Source: Leptospira sp. B5-022
GTDB lineage: Bacteria > Spirochaetota > Leptospiria > Leptospirales > Leptospiraceae
DNA: 51,783 bases
Assembly: GCF_000347035.1 (NCBI RefSeq)
Contig: NZ_ANIJ01000039.1
Coordinates: 1-51,783 of the forward strand
Direction of reading: 5' to 3'
Each line of letters begins with the position of its first letter. The stretch's first letter is position 1. Under the pieces are notes generated by a model that did no database searches, had not been told where the DNA came from, and saw nothing but the letters and a program-made list of their open reading frames with translations. Below, in pieces: positions 18,356 through 27,169 of this stretch. A program made the position numbers and the translations under genes.

Positions 18356-18395
18356 TTTATTATCCCCCTTTCGCTTAGGAAACGATTTTTCAATC

Positions 18396-18995
18396 TCAAG
18401 ACGATTTTAACGTCTTCTTTCCTCTGCGTATTATGCCATAAAGAAAAATATTGTCCAGTTCGGTTATATTGGCCCGACGCTCGGTCGGGCTTTGTTCCCA
18501 CTTATAAATCGCGTCCGAACAGGCGATTAATGCCATGATGAACAAGTCGGGCCTCAAGTCCGCTCTGAATTCTCCTAATTTCTTACCCTCGTCCAATAAG
18601 CTTTCAATCTCTCTATCTATGATTTGGACTCTTTTTGCCTTCACCATTCTCCATATTTCCGGAATTTGATCCTGCAATTCCTTCCATAACTCGAATTGGC
18701 TAGGCTTACAAACATCCAATAACTCCTTTCTCATCCTTACGAATCGTTTGGAGAAGTCCAGAGCTTGATTGTTTCGAATTCTTTTCAATTTACAGGCGGC
18801 CCTTGTTTGACGATAATCGGCAACAGCCTTTAAAACTTCTTCTTTGTTCGGATAATATTCAACTAATGTCTTTTTTGCAATTTTCGACTCTTCTACGAAG
18901 TCCTCCATTCTCGTTTTCGCATAACCTCTCCGCTGAAAGACCCGAGATGCCCCGAGTAATACTCGGAGCCTATCTTTTTTCTCGGAGAAATTCAT
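18396..18995 (-). CDS. TetR-family transcriptional regulator (proximal to RND gene)
   Basis: A 199-residue TetR protein with helix-turn-helix FQRRGYAKTRMEDFVEES / KIAKKTLVEYYPNKEEVL (about 20-56) and a divergent C-terminal domain. ATG 18995 lies 5 nt after the RND stop (TAA 19001-19003), so translation is probably coupled. No strong Shine-Dalgarno is seen, which fits re-initiation. The recognition helix region differs from the second TetR (KKTLVEYYPNKEEV against RKTLYKHFANKHEL), so the DNA sites need not be identical. Confidence 0.85.
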   Translation of the reverse strand: MNFSEKKDRLRVLLGASRVFQRRGYAKTRMEDFVEESKIAKKTLVEYYPNKEEVLKAVADYRQTRAACKLKRIRNNQALDFSKRFVRMRKELLDVCKPSQFELWKELQDQIPEIWRMVKAKRVQIIDREIESLLDEGKKLGEFRADLRPDLFIMALIACSDAIYKWEQSPTERRANITELDNIFLYGIIRRGKKTLKSS

Positions 18996-19000
18996 GATAT

Positions 19001-22000
19001 TTATCGTGCATCCGGATCCGGAGAATTTCTACGGACCAACTGGTTCAGCTTCTCTATATAAGAAAACGCCGCTGGAACCACTACTAACGTTAGTATCGTA
19101 GAAGAGATCAATCCGCCTATGATCGCAACTCCCATACTCGTCCTTTGTTTGGACGCTTCGTTTAATCCGATCGCGATAGGAGCCATTCCCGCAATCAAAG
19201 CGAACGAGGTCATTAAGATCGGACGAAGACGTTCTCTTCCCGCTTCTATGATCGCTTCTTTCATTTCCACTCCCCTTTGGATGAGCTGATTCGTGAAGTC
19301 CACGAGTAAGATCGAGTTTTTGGTAGCCACCCCGATGAGCATGATTAGCCCGATCATAGAGAAAATATCCAAAGACTTTTGCGTTATAAATAGAGCGATA
19401 AACGCGCCACAAAGTGCTAGAGGAAGCACCAACATGATCGCGATAGGTGTGATAAAACTTTCATACAAGGAAGCAAGTACCATGTAGATGAATAACACTC
19501 CGAGGCCCATAGCGATCCCAAGAGAAGTTCCCATCTCCTTAAAGTTCTCCGCCTGTCCTGTGTATCCGATACGAACTCCAGGAGGAAGAGGCAAATCCGT
19601 TTGGGTAAGTTTTGCAACTTCTTCCATGGCTCCCCCCATTCCAGGTCCGTCGGGATTAACGTCCGCATAGATCTCCACGGACTGGTTTCTGTTCATTCGG
19701 TTGATCGTTGCAAGACCTGTGGTCTCTTCCGCTTTTGCAACGTTCTGGATCGGGATCATCATATTATTGAAGTTTGGCACGAAAGAATTGTAGAAGTTAT
19801 CCTTTAGATCTCTCTGCCCTTCTTTCAATCGAACACGAATATCGTATTCCACTCCGTTCTCACGATAAACGGCAGGAGTCGTTCCTTCCACGAGAGTCCG
19901 CAACTCCGTTCCGATCACAGTACCGGGGATACCGAGTAGAACTTCTCTCTGACGATCCGGCACAACTCTAAATTCCGGTGCGCCCGTTCTGTAACTTGTG
20001 TCCACGTCCAAAAGTGCTTTAGATTCTCTTAATCTTTCGAAAAGTTTTCTGGAATATTCTTCCACCACTTTTCCGTTCTGTCCGCTGACTACCAAAGTGA
20101 ACGGTCTTTGTCCTCCGCCCACGTTATCCACATCCTTAACGATCGGATTTGCATAGGAGAATGATTCCAATTCCTTACGAAGAAGGTCCTTGAATTGGGA
20201 TGTGTTCATATTCCTTTCTTTTGCCGGGATCATTTCCACGAACATGGTGGTTGTCCTGTTCGTATTGAACATCGCTACCAATTTTACTTCTTTATGAGAA
20301 GAGATCTCTTTGTAAGCATCCTGAGCGATCTCCGCCATTTTTTGTACGGAAGTACCAGGCGGCATGTCCAAAGTAACTTGGAATTTTCCTTGGTCTTGCG
20401 CAGGTAAGAATGTTTTAGGAATGTACTTAGTCAGCATCAAGCTAGCAACAAAGATCAATACCGCTCCGCTTAAGATGAACACCGGACGTTTTAAAGTGAA
20501 TTTTAAAACTCCTGCATATACGTTCTCCAACCAAGTTTGGAATACGTTAAATCCGGATAATACGGAATCTAATCCTTTTTCGATAGGGGAAAGAATTCTT
20601 CCTAAAACTCCGAAGACCAATTTCAAGAGTTCGAATAAAGCGGAGAATATTCTGGATACAAATCCTTTCGGAGCCTCTTGCGCTCTGATCTTGGAGAATG
20701 CAATCTCTTCCAAAGTTGTAGTAGCGACGTTTTTTTTCTTTTTCTTTCCTTCTGTGGGAACACTCAAGAATTCCGGAGAAGCGGAAGAATTCCCATGAGC
20801 GGTATGTGCATGAGATCCCGAAATTTTTCCGCCAAAGTAAGCGGATAACATCGGAGCGATTGTAAGAGCGTCATATAGAGAGATCAAAAGAGCAAAACAT
20901 ACTGTCAGTCCGAATTCTCTTAAGAACTGCCCTACTACACCGCTTACGAATGCGATCGGTAAGAATACCGCGATCACAGTCATAGTGGTCGCTATTACCG
21001 CCAATGTTACTTCTTTTGTTCCTTCTGTAGAAGCTTCTCTTGCGGTTTTACCCATCTCCCTATGTCGAAAAATATTCTCCCGAACTACGATTGCGTCGTC
21101 TATGAGAAGTCCAACAGCCAAACTTAATGCCAGGAGTGTCATCACGTTAACCGTAAATCCGGCCACCGCCATCAAAATGAACGCGCCTAAAAGCGAGTTA
21201 GGCAATGCAAGTCCTGTGATGATCGTGGATCTTACGCTTCCCAAAAATAACAGAACTACTAAAATCGTAAGTGCGATACCAATGATGATCGTTTCTTTTA
21301 CGTCGTAGATATTGTCGTCGATCTGAATGGAGTTATCGTTTGCGATGGAAAGAACAGCTCCGCCTTCTCTTCTGGCGAGCTCTTTGTTCAGATCATCGAT
21401 CCTCTTTTTCACTTCTTGAGCGACCGCAACTGTGTTCGAACCGGATTGTTTGAACACCAGCAAAAAGACTGCCTTCTTACCGTTAAAGTACGCGCGAGTG
21501 CTTTCGTCCTCTAAAGTATCCACTACTTCTCCCAATTGTCCGATCTTAACCGGAACCTCGTTCCCGAATAAGGAAATTGGAGTGTCTCTGATCTCTTGCG
21601 GAGATTTGAATTCGTTGATGGTCCTATATACCAACTCGGAATCAGCTTTACTCACCTTACCTGCAGGGATATTTGTCCCGCCGGAAGCCAAACGATTGGA
21701 AACCACGGAGGCAGGGATCATATGTTGTCTTAATTTTTGCCTATCCAATTCGACATGGATCTCTCTTTTTCTCCCGCCATAGATCGTGATATTTCCTACG
21801 TCCTTTGCGGTTAAAAGATTTTGTTTGATCTCTTCGTTCGCTATATCGTAGATCTGTGCCTCGCTTAGGTTCGCATTTAATGCGAGAATGATGATAGGCT
21901 GATCGGCAGGATCTATCCTTCTGATCACAGGTTCTTTAATATCGTTAGGCAATTTAGGTTTTACCGCGGACACCTTATCTCTCACCTGTTGTTCCGCGTA

Positions 22001-22306
22001 TTTTACGTCGGTTTCCAAAGTAAACTCGAGGATAATGGTTCCGGATCCTTCACTACAAGTAGAGCGGATCCTTTTTACTCCGGAGATCGTGGAAAGTTCG
22101 TCTTCCACAGGTTTTGCGATCAGAGTTTCTATCTCGTTGGGGGCCGCTCCCGGATAAGGCACAGTCACAGTGACTACCGGAATGGTTACGTTAGGAAAAA
22201 GGTCCACACCTAATTTGTTTAAGGAAAGATATCCTGAAACAAGAATGATGAGAACCGTACAGGTAATAAATATCGGTCTTTTGATCGATAGCTCTGCAAA
22301 ATTCAT
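19001..22306 (-). CDS. RND-family multidrug/efflux transporter (HAE1/AcrB-like inner-membrane pump)
   Basis: At 1101 residues this is slightly longer than AcrB (about 1050). It starts with the typical FAELSIKRPIF amphipathic helix and first membrane segment. The proton-relay residues are present: paired Asp in VGLLIDDAIVV (about 404-405) and Lys in GVATKNSILLVDF (about 995). Two large periplasmic loops follow TM1 and TM7. The TM6-TM7 linker is enlarged to about 110 residues, with a His-rich piece (GSHAHTAHG) and a GKKKKK cluster, where AcrB has about 45. ATG overlaps the end of the upstream outer-membrane factor gene by 4 nt (ATGA). An adaptor (membrane fusion protein) gene is missing from the operon. 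Substrate not predictable. Confidence 0.92.
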   Translation of the reverse strand: MNFAELSIKRPIFITCTVLIILVSGYLSLNKLGVDLFPNVTIPVVTVTVPYPGAAPNEIETLIAKPVEDELSTISGVKRIRSTCSEGSGTIILEFTLETDVKYAEQQVRDKVSAVKPKLPNDIKEPVIRRIDPADQPIIILALNANLSEAQIYDIANEEIKQNLLTAKDVGNITIYGGRKREIHVELDRQKLRQHMIPASVVSNRLASGGTNIPAGKVSKADSELVYRTINEFKSPQEIRDTPISLFGNEVPVKIGQLGEVVDTLEDESTRAYFNGKKAVFLLVFKQSGSNTVAVAQEVKKRIDDLNKELARREGGAVLSIANDNSIQIDDNIYDVKETIIIGIALTILVVLLFLGSVRSTIITGLALPNSLLGAFILMAVAGFTVNVMTLLALSLAVGLLIDDAIVVRENIFRHREMGKTAREASTEGTKEVTLAVIATTMTVIAVFLPIAFVSGVVGQFLREFGLTVCFALLISLYDALTIAPMLSAYFGGKISGSHAHTAHGNSSASPEFLSVPTEGKKKKKNVATTTLEEIAFSKIRAQEAPKGFVSRIFSALFELLKLVFGVLGRILSPIEKGLDSVLSGFNVFQTWLENVYAGVLKFTLKRPVFILSGAVLIFVASLMLTKYIPKTFLPAQDQGKFQVTLDMPPGTSVQKMAEIAQDAYKEISSHKEVKLVAMFNTNRTTTMFVEMIPAKERNMNTSQFKDLLRKELESFSYANPIVKDVDNVGGGQRPFTLVVSGQNGKVVEEYSRKLFERLRESKALLDVDTSYRTGAPEFRVVPDRQREVLLGIPGTVIGTELRTLVEGTTPAVYRENGVEYDIRVRLKEGQRDLKDNFYNSFVPNFNNMMIPIQNVAKAEETTGLATINRMNRNQSVEIYADVNPDGPGMGGAMEEVAKLTQTDLPLPPGVRIGYTGQAENFKEMGTSLGIAMGLGVLFIYMVLASLYESFITPIAIMLVLPLALCGAFIALFITQKSLDIFSMIGLIMLIGVATKNSILLVDFTNQLIQRGVEMKEAIIEAGRERLRPILMTSFALIAGMAPIAIGLNEASKQRTSMGVAIIGGLISSTILTLVVVPAAFSYIEKLNQLVRRNSPDPDAR

Positions 22307-23865
22307 TTTTGATCTCCGATGGATTGGTTCAGAACTTCTTCGGCATCCATTCCGTATTTGCGAAATAGTGTACCTTTAGAGAGCTCGTATTGTACGAGCG
22401 CCGAGTTATAATTCACTTTAGCCTGCATCAGTCCGTATCTAGCCTGAGCTACTAGGTCCAATGCGTTCTTAACGTTTACGGATGTGGCCCTTCCGTATCG
22501 GTATCTGGGCAGAATGCCCGAGTAAAACTTCTCCGCTTGAACGAGATTTTTCTTGGACTCTTCCAAGATCTCGTAAGTGGTACCGATTTTCTGCAATCCT
22601 TGTCTTACATCCGTCTTGACCTGCTCTTTTGTTTGTTCCAAGAGTAGGTCCAACTTTCTGCTTTGTGTTAAGGAATTCTTATATTCCGCCCTTGCAGTAT
22701 CGTTCCCAAGAGGATAATCCATCTTGATCTCTGCGGAATTTTGGGTAAATCTTCCGGCGCCAATACCGTCAAAACTCTGCGGAAAATTACGATCATATTC
22801 GCGAGAATTATAAGTACCACTCACATAAAGAGAAGGTAATAATCCGTTTTTAGAGATCTCAAGAGCGGACCCCGCATTCTGTTTTTGTAATGCGATACTT
22901 TTGAAATCGTATCGATGTTGAAATGCTTCCTCCGTTTCGGAATCTTCAGCTCCCAAAGAAGGAAGAGAATCATCCAGCACCAAGGAAAAATTCACTTTAG
23001 TTTCCGGATCTTTTCCGAGAGAGACCAATAAGTCCCTGCGAACTCTATCCTTCTCCAGTTTCGCTTGTCTGAGTTGATTTTCCGCAGTAATTAAAAGTGC
23101 GTTCCATTGCCCGGACTCATAATCTTCCGCCACTCCCATACGCACTTTGGAGGTGGTAATGTCCTTTACATTCTTCACACTCTTGACCAGTAACTCTGCG
23201 GTTTTGAGATTTTCGTCCGCCAAGGACAAATTCCAAAAAGATAATAGAGATTGGACCACGGACCTGGACAGATTATTCATCGCATCCAATCTTCTGACTG
23301 CGGAATTTCTCCTACTGATCTCTAAGGATCTTCTTTGCTGGTATCCGAAAATATTCTTCAATAATTCCTGCTTCAAAGAGAAACCAAGATTCGCAAAGTG
23401 AAGGCTTGGTTGCGCGAATTGTTGGGCGATCGTTCCTTGTTGTTCCGGTCTTTTCCCCGCGTCTGTTTCGTAACGGTTATCGGACACCGTTACACTCGCG
23501 GTGGTTCCTGTATTAAAAACTTTTGATAGACCAGCGGAGATCGTATTGCTTGTAATCTCTCTACCTTGCAGAGTGTATTGAGGAAGCGGTAAGTTATTCG
23601 TCTTTTGAGTATTGGCGGTTAAGGTCCCGATAAAATTATATTTACCGTTCTCCTTCTCCCAATCATACTCCGAGTTTTCCAAATCGAGTCGGCTCATTTT
23701 TGCCTGCACTGAATTCTCTAAAGAATAACGGATCAGAGAAGTGGTGGTCCAAACTCCTTCCTTCTCCAAATCGTCCCTTGTATCTCCGGAGATAGAAAGA
23801 GCGCTTAAGAAAATGCCTAAGCTTAACATGTTATGAATGGTCGATCGTTTCTGTCTTTGTTGCAT
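22303..23865 (-). CDS. TolC-like outer-membrane efflux protein
   Basis: A 520-residue protein from ATG 23865. An in-frame ATG at 23919 exists but lies inside the operator-like dyads and would add 18 residues before the signal peptide. The sequence shows a signal peptide (SLGIFLSALSISG), then two outer-membrane-factor halves with long helical stretches, e.g. SALEISKNGLLPSLYVSGTY and VKNALDLVAQARYGLMQAKV, and the ending YNSALVQYELSKGTL typical of TolC/OEP proteins. It is the first gene of the operon with the RND pump and two TetR regulators, and overlaps the pump start by 4 nt. It forms the outer-membrane duct for the pump. Confidence 0.88.
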   Translation of the reverse strand: MQQRQKRSTIHNMLSLGIFLSALSISGDTRDDLEKEGVWTTTSLIRYSLENSVQAKMSRLDLENSEYDWEKENGKYNFIGTLTANTQKTNNLPLPQYTLQGREITSNTISAGLSKVFNTGTTASVTVSDNRYETDAGKRPEQQGTIAQQFAQPSLHFANLGFSLKQELLKNIFGYQQRRSLEISRRNSAVRRLDAMNNLSRSVVQSLLSFWNLSLADENLKTAELLVKSVKNVKDITTSKVRMGVAEDYESGQWNALLITAENQLRQAKLEKDRVRRDLLVSLGKDPETKVNFSLVLDDSLPSLGAEDSETEEAFQHRYDFKSIALQKQNAGSALEISKNGLLPSLYVSGTYNSREYDRNFPQSFDGIGAGRFTQNSAEIKMDYPLGNDTARAEYKNSLTQSRKLDLLLEQTKEQVKTDVRQGLQKIGTTYEILEESKKNLVQAEKFYSGILPRYRYGRATSVNVKNALDLVAQARYGLMQAKVNYNSALVQYELSKGTLFRKYGMDAEEVLNQSIGDQK

Positions 23866-23876
23866 AAATCCCAAAA

Positions 23877-23942
23877 GGAAACATTTATAGTGTATTTTGT
23901 TTCCAACCATAGGAAACAAAATCTCTTTTTATTGTTTCCTAT
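23877..23942. promoter_or_regulatory. Operator-like array of GTTTCC/GGAAAC half-sites upstream of the efflux operon
   Basis: Four half-sites alternate in orientation: GGAAAC 23877-23882, GTTTCC 23899-23904, GGAAAC 23912-23917 and GTTTCC 23934-23939. TTTTGTTTCC (23895-23904) and GGAAACAAAA (23912-23921) form a perfect 10-bp dyad with a 7-nt spacer. ATAGGAAAC (23909-23917) and GTTTCCTAT (23934-23942) form a second, 9-bp dyad. This geometry fits TetR dimers, and the site lies directly before the tolC-like start. Autoregulation by the operon's TetR pair is inferred. Confidence 0.6.
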
Positions 23943-24011
23943 GTCAACAGAAAAATTTTCAAAAGGAAAAGATTTTATTGATACTGAGTCTCATTATTGG
24001 AAAATCTGGAT

Positions 24012-24197
24012 ATGAGCATACGTGGAGCTTCTTCCCTTCGTGACCCCTTCCTGGACCTATGTAAAAAGCTGGAATCCAGGCAAAAAGAGTCGGAAATTTT
24101 AGAAACCTATTCTTCAAGATCGGAAATTTGGGAACGAACCCTTCAAAATCCTGAAAATGAATTCTTAAACTTCGGAACTGAGGAAGAGATTCCCTGA
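24012..24197 (+). CDS. Small hypothetical protein (61 aa), doubtful
   Basis: A charged, probably helical 61-residue frame (LCKKLESRQKESEIL) with no recognised family and only a weak ribosome site. Its ATG overlaps (ATGA) the stop of a still smaller frame at 23941-24015 (24 aa, beginning MSTEKFSKGKDF). Both lie between the operator region and a decayed receiver domain, so they may be remnants of one ancestral regulator gene and not real genes. Confidence 0.25.
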   Translation: MSIRGASSLRDPFLDLCKKLESRQKESEILETYSSRSEIWERTLQNPENEFLNFGTEEEIP

Positions 24198-24363
24198 TCG
24201 AAGTATTTTTCACTTTCTCTTACGGTAAAAAATTTCTGTTCCAACTTTCCTTTTTCAAGTATATCCCCAGTTTTCTCTACGGATTTAGTATCTTCTAATA
24301 GAGAACTAGGGTCCTTTTCCGGATCTTCGTTATCCTAAATGATTTAAAGTCCTTATTGCGAAG
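24198..24363. other. Stretch without recognisable gene before the receiver pseudogene
   Basis: All plus-strand frames are interrupted. The minus strand has an open 60-codon frame of charged residues but no start codon. Nothing recognisable was found here. Confidence 0.4.
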
Positions 24364-24719
24364 ATGAACGAGATCAATGTGAAGATCCTATCGAAACATT
24401 TGAGTAAAACATCAAAACCGACTTAGCCTTATGCGCTAGAGAAGCAAAAAAATAATTAGATACGAACGATAAAAAATACGACTTGATCCTATAGGATCTA
24501 CAAAAGCCGGAGATGGACCGATATCATACGGCGGAAGCGACAGACGCTTTAAATTCTTCTAATACAAAAACGTCTATCTTCGCAGTTACCGTTAGTTCCT
24601 TGTCCAAAGCTTATGAAAAATGTACTCAACATGGAAAAGAAGGTTTTATCAGTAAACCATTCCAACCGAAACAATTGTACAAAGTTCTTTCCGATTTTCT
24701 CCGACGAATGCTTGTCTAA
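24364..24719 (+). pseudogene. Decayed response-regulator receiver domain
   Basis: Reading across stops and at least one frameshift gives the landmarks of a REC domain in the right order. These are NEINVKILSKHL (normally DDNxxNxxI), LCAREAKK-stop-LDTNDKKYDLIL-stop-DLQKPEMD (normally DLIxMDxQMPxMDG), then TSIFAVTVSS (normally PIIAxTA) and GFISKPFQPKQL (normally GxxxKPxxxxxL). The phospho-acceptor block is kept apart from the in-frame TAG that replaces the hydrophobic residue before Asp. The open 68-codon piece at 24513-24719 is just its last third. It was probably the C-terminal end of a hybrid sensor kinase or a stand-alone regulator. Confidence 0.75.
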
Positions 24720-24746
24720 CAAGAACTGATCCGTAAAATTGTCGAC

Positions 24747-25718
24747 ATGGACACACTTCGTCCCTTTAAACCTCCGATCCATCTCAGGCATCCTTTTGTT
24801 CAAACCGTTCTCGCTTCCTTAATGAGGCAGAATATTCCTGACCATCCCATGGATAAGGCCGCCTCTCCGGTGGTTATAGATGCGGGGAAAGGTGTTCGTT
24901 TATTAGGTCATTATTCCAAGTCTATACATAATAGAGCATTACTCGTACTTATACATGGTTGGGAAGGCAGTATGGATTCCAATTATATCCAAAGGACTTC
25001 CAGAAGATTTTACGACAAGGGAATTTCGATCTTCCGGTTGAACTTAAGAGATCATGGGAATACTCATCATCTGAATCCGGAACCATTTAATGGAAGTTTA
25101 ATACGAGAGACATACGAAGCGATCCGCAAAGTTGCCAAAGAATTCGGACCTAAACTTCCCGTTTACCTGGGCGGATTTTCTATGGGGGGTAATTTTACAA
25201 TTCGGGTCGCACGAGAACATTCCAGAAACAAACAAAGTATCCCGAATTTAAAACATTGTATAGCAGTGAGCCCTCCGCTTCATCCGAAGTCCGCGACGGA
25301 AATGATGGATTCTAAGCTGATTATAGGAAAGTATTTCTTGGATAAATGGAGACAATCTCTGGCGAAAAAGAACGTTCATTTCCCCGATCTACATCCTTAT
25401 CAAAATATCATGCAGGGGAAAACAGTTATGGAAATGACGGATCGAATTGTTGCATCCTCCTCTGAGTTTAAAAATTCAGACGACTATTTTAATTCCTATA
25501 CATTGGGACCAAAAGATTTCGAAAAACTTAAAGTGGATCTAACTATAGTTACATCCGCCGACGATCCTATCATACGCCCCGACGAATTCAGGGAACTACC
25601 TAAAAGTTCCAAGCTTAGGATATATATCCAAAAGTACGGTGGTCATAACGGATTTTATGAAAACTTAAAAGGAGACTGCTGGTATTTTCGGGTCTTTGAT
25701 AAAGTAATCTTCGGATAA
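24747..25718 (+). CDS. Alpha/beta hydrolase, YheT/EMB8-like
   Basis: A 323-residue cytosolic alpha/beta hydrolase. It opens with the YheT-type FKPPIHLRHPFVQTV, has the oxyanion region LVLIHGWEGS (66-75), the nucleophile elbow GGFSMGGN (Ser145), an acid candidate in TSADDPII (Asp272/273) and the catalytic His in GGHNGF (His300). The triad is complete and the length is normal for the family. The family hydrolyses esters; natural substrates are mostly unknown. It starts 27 bp after the receiver pseudogene and is followed by a thiolase gene. Confidence 0.85.
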   Translation: MDTLRPFKPPIHLRHPFVQTVLASLMRQNIPDHPMDKAASPVVIDAGKGVRLLGHYSKSIHNRALLVLIHGWEGSMDSNYIQRTSRRFYDKGISIFRLNLRDHGNTHHLNPEPFNGSLIRETYEAIRKVAKEFGPKLPVYLGGFSMGGNFTIRVAREHSRNKQSIPNLKHCIAVSPPLHPKSATEMMDSKLIIGKYFLDKWRQSLAKKNVHFPDLHPYQNIMQGKTVMEMTDRIVASSSEFKNSDDYFNSYTLGPKDFEKLKVDLTIVTSADDPIIRPDEFRELPKSSKLRIYIQKYGGHNGFYENLKGDCWYFRVFDKVIFG

Positions 25719-25831
25719 AAAGAAGTAGCTTGCTTTTCCCTCCTTTCTTCTAAACTAAAGCTGGAAGCATATTTCGTTTTTGAACATAAGTTCAAGAATA
25801 ACCGAACGGCTTTCGTTATAGGAGAAATACT

Positions 25832-27043
25832 ATGTCCAACGCATACGTAATCGATGCGGTTCGCACCCCGAGAGGGAAAGGTAAAAAAAGGGGAACACTT
25901 GCCTCGGTTCACCCGCAAGAATTATCGGCCTCTACTTTAAAAGCAATCCAAGAGAGAAACGGATTAAAGCCGGAAATCGTAGAAGAAGTTGTCTTAGGTT
26001 GTGTCTCTCAAGTGGACGATCAAGCAGCATGTATAGCTCGTTATGCGGTTATGGCTGCGCAATGGCCTAATTCCGTTCCGGGATATACGGTAAATCGTTT
26101 CTGCGGATCCGGATTACAAGCCGTAAACAATATCGCAAACCATGTCCAATCAGGAGCAATTCCCGTGGGGTTAGGCGGTGGAGTAGAATCCATGAGCCGT
26201 GTAAAAATGGGAGCGGACCTAGGGGACCGGGATTTTAATATAGGAAATCCTAATATACAAAAACATTATAATCTTGTTCCTCAAGGAATTTCTGCGGACC
26301 TGATCGCAACCAAATACGATATCAGCAGGGAAGAAGCGGACAAATTCGCGGAATCTTCCCAGCTGAAAGCGGACAAAGCGATAAAAGAAGGCGCATTCAA
26401 AAAATCGATCATTCCTATTAAATTAGAAGATGGAACAGTAGTAGATACCGATGAGAATCCTCGTATCGAATCGGACTACACATTCCTCTCGGGCTTAGGA
26501 GCGGTTTTCAAAACTATCGGAGAAAAAGAATTAGATGCGATCGCATTAAGATCCTATCCTGAGGTAGGAAAGATCAATCATATTCATACGCTAGGAAATT
26601 CTTCCGGGATCGTGGACGGTGCAGCCTCCGTTTTGATCGCTAACGACGAAGGGATCAAAAAATACGGGTTAAAACCGAGGGCAAAGATACTCTCCACAGT
26701 TGCAACGGGAGAGGACCCGACCATCATGTTAACCGGACCTGTTTCCGCTTCCAAAAAAGCTCTACAAATGGCGGGTCTTAAAGTAGAAGATATCGATCTT
26801 TGGGAGATCAACGAAGCATTCGCTTCCGTTGTGCTTTATACCCAAAAAACTCTCGGAATCCCTCTGGAAAAGATCAACGTAAACGGAGGAGCGATCGCTT
26901 TGGGACATCCTTTAGGAGCAACCGGTGCTATTCTTCTCGGGACCGCACTAGACGAATTAGAAAGAAGGAATAAACGTTACGCACTCATTACGCTCTGTAT
27001 AGGCGGAGGAATGGGGATCGCAACCGTAATCGAAAAGATCTAA
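25832..27043 (+). CDS. Thiolase (acetyl-CoA C-acyltransferase/acetyltransferase)
   Basis: A 403-residue thiolase. AGGAG lies 7 nt before the ATG. Catalytic residues are all visible: nucleophilic Cys91 in [11 protein letters not shown], His359 in [11 protein letters not shown], and Cys389 in LCIGGGMG. It catalyses CoA-dependent cleavage of 3-ketoacyl-CoA or the reverse Claisen condensation. In a Leptospira-like organism that lives on fatty acids a beta-oxidation role is plausible. FadA-type and AtoB-type use cannot be separated by eye. It is monocistronic, with a terminator directly after it. Confidence 0.93.
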   Translation: MSNAYVIDAVRTPRGKGKKRGTLASVHPQELSASTLKAIQERNGLKPEIVEEVVLGCVSQVDDQAACIARYAVMAAQWPNSVPGYTVNRFCGSGLQAVNNIANHVQSGAIPVGLGGGVESMSRVKMGADLGDRDFNIGNPNIQKHYNLVPQGISADLIATKYDISREEADKFAESSQLKADKAIKEGAFKKSIIPIKLEDGTVVDTDENPRIESDYTFLSGLGAVFKTIGEKELDAIALRSYPEVGKINHIHTLGNSSGIVDGAASVLIANDEGIKKYGLKPRAKILSTVATGEDPTIMLTGPVSASKKALQMAGLKVEDIDLWEINEAFASVVLYTQKTLGIPLEKINVNGGAIALGHPLGATGAILLGTALDELERRNKRYALITLCIGGGMGIATVIEKI

Positions 27044-27067
27044 TTTCTAATTTTTCGAATTTTATAA

Positions 27068-27100
27068 GCGCCGTTTTTCCTTGGGGAAGCGGCGTTTTTA
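27068..27100 (+). terminator. Rho-independent terminator after the thiolase gene
   Basis: CGCCG (27069-27073) pairs with CGGCG (27090-27094), extended by a TTTCC/GGAAG-like inner stem. A run of five T follows (27095-27099), then more T-rich sequence. Confidence 0.75.
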
Positions 27101-27169
27101 TTTTTATTATCAAATTTCAACTTTTAACAACAAAGACCTTCTTGCCGAGGTAAAACACTCGGTCGGTCC

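Noticed and set aside
24198..24360. Minus-strand open frame of about 60 charged codons
   Set aside because: No start codon, preceded by an in-frame TAG, no family resemblance.
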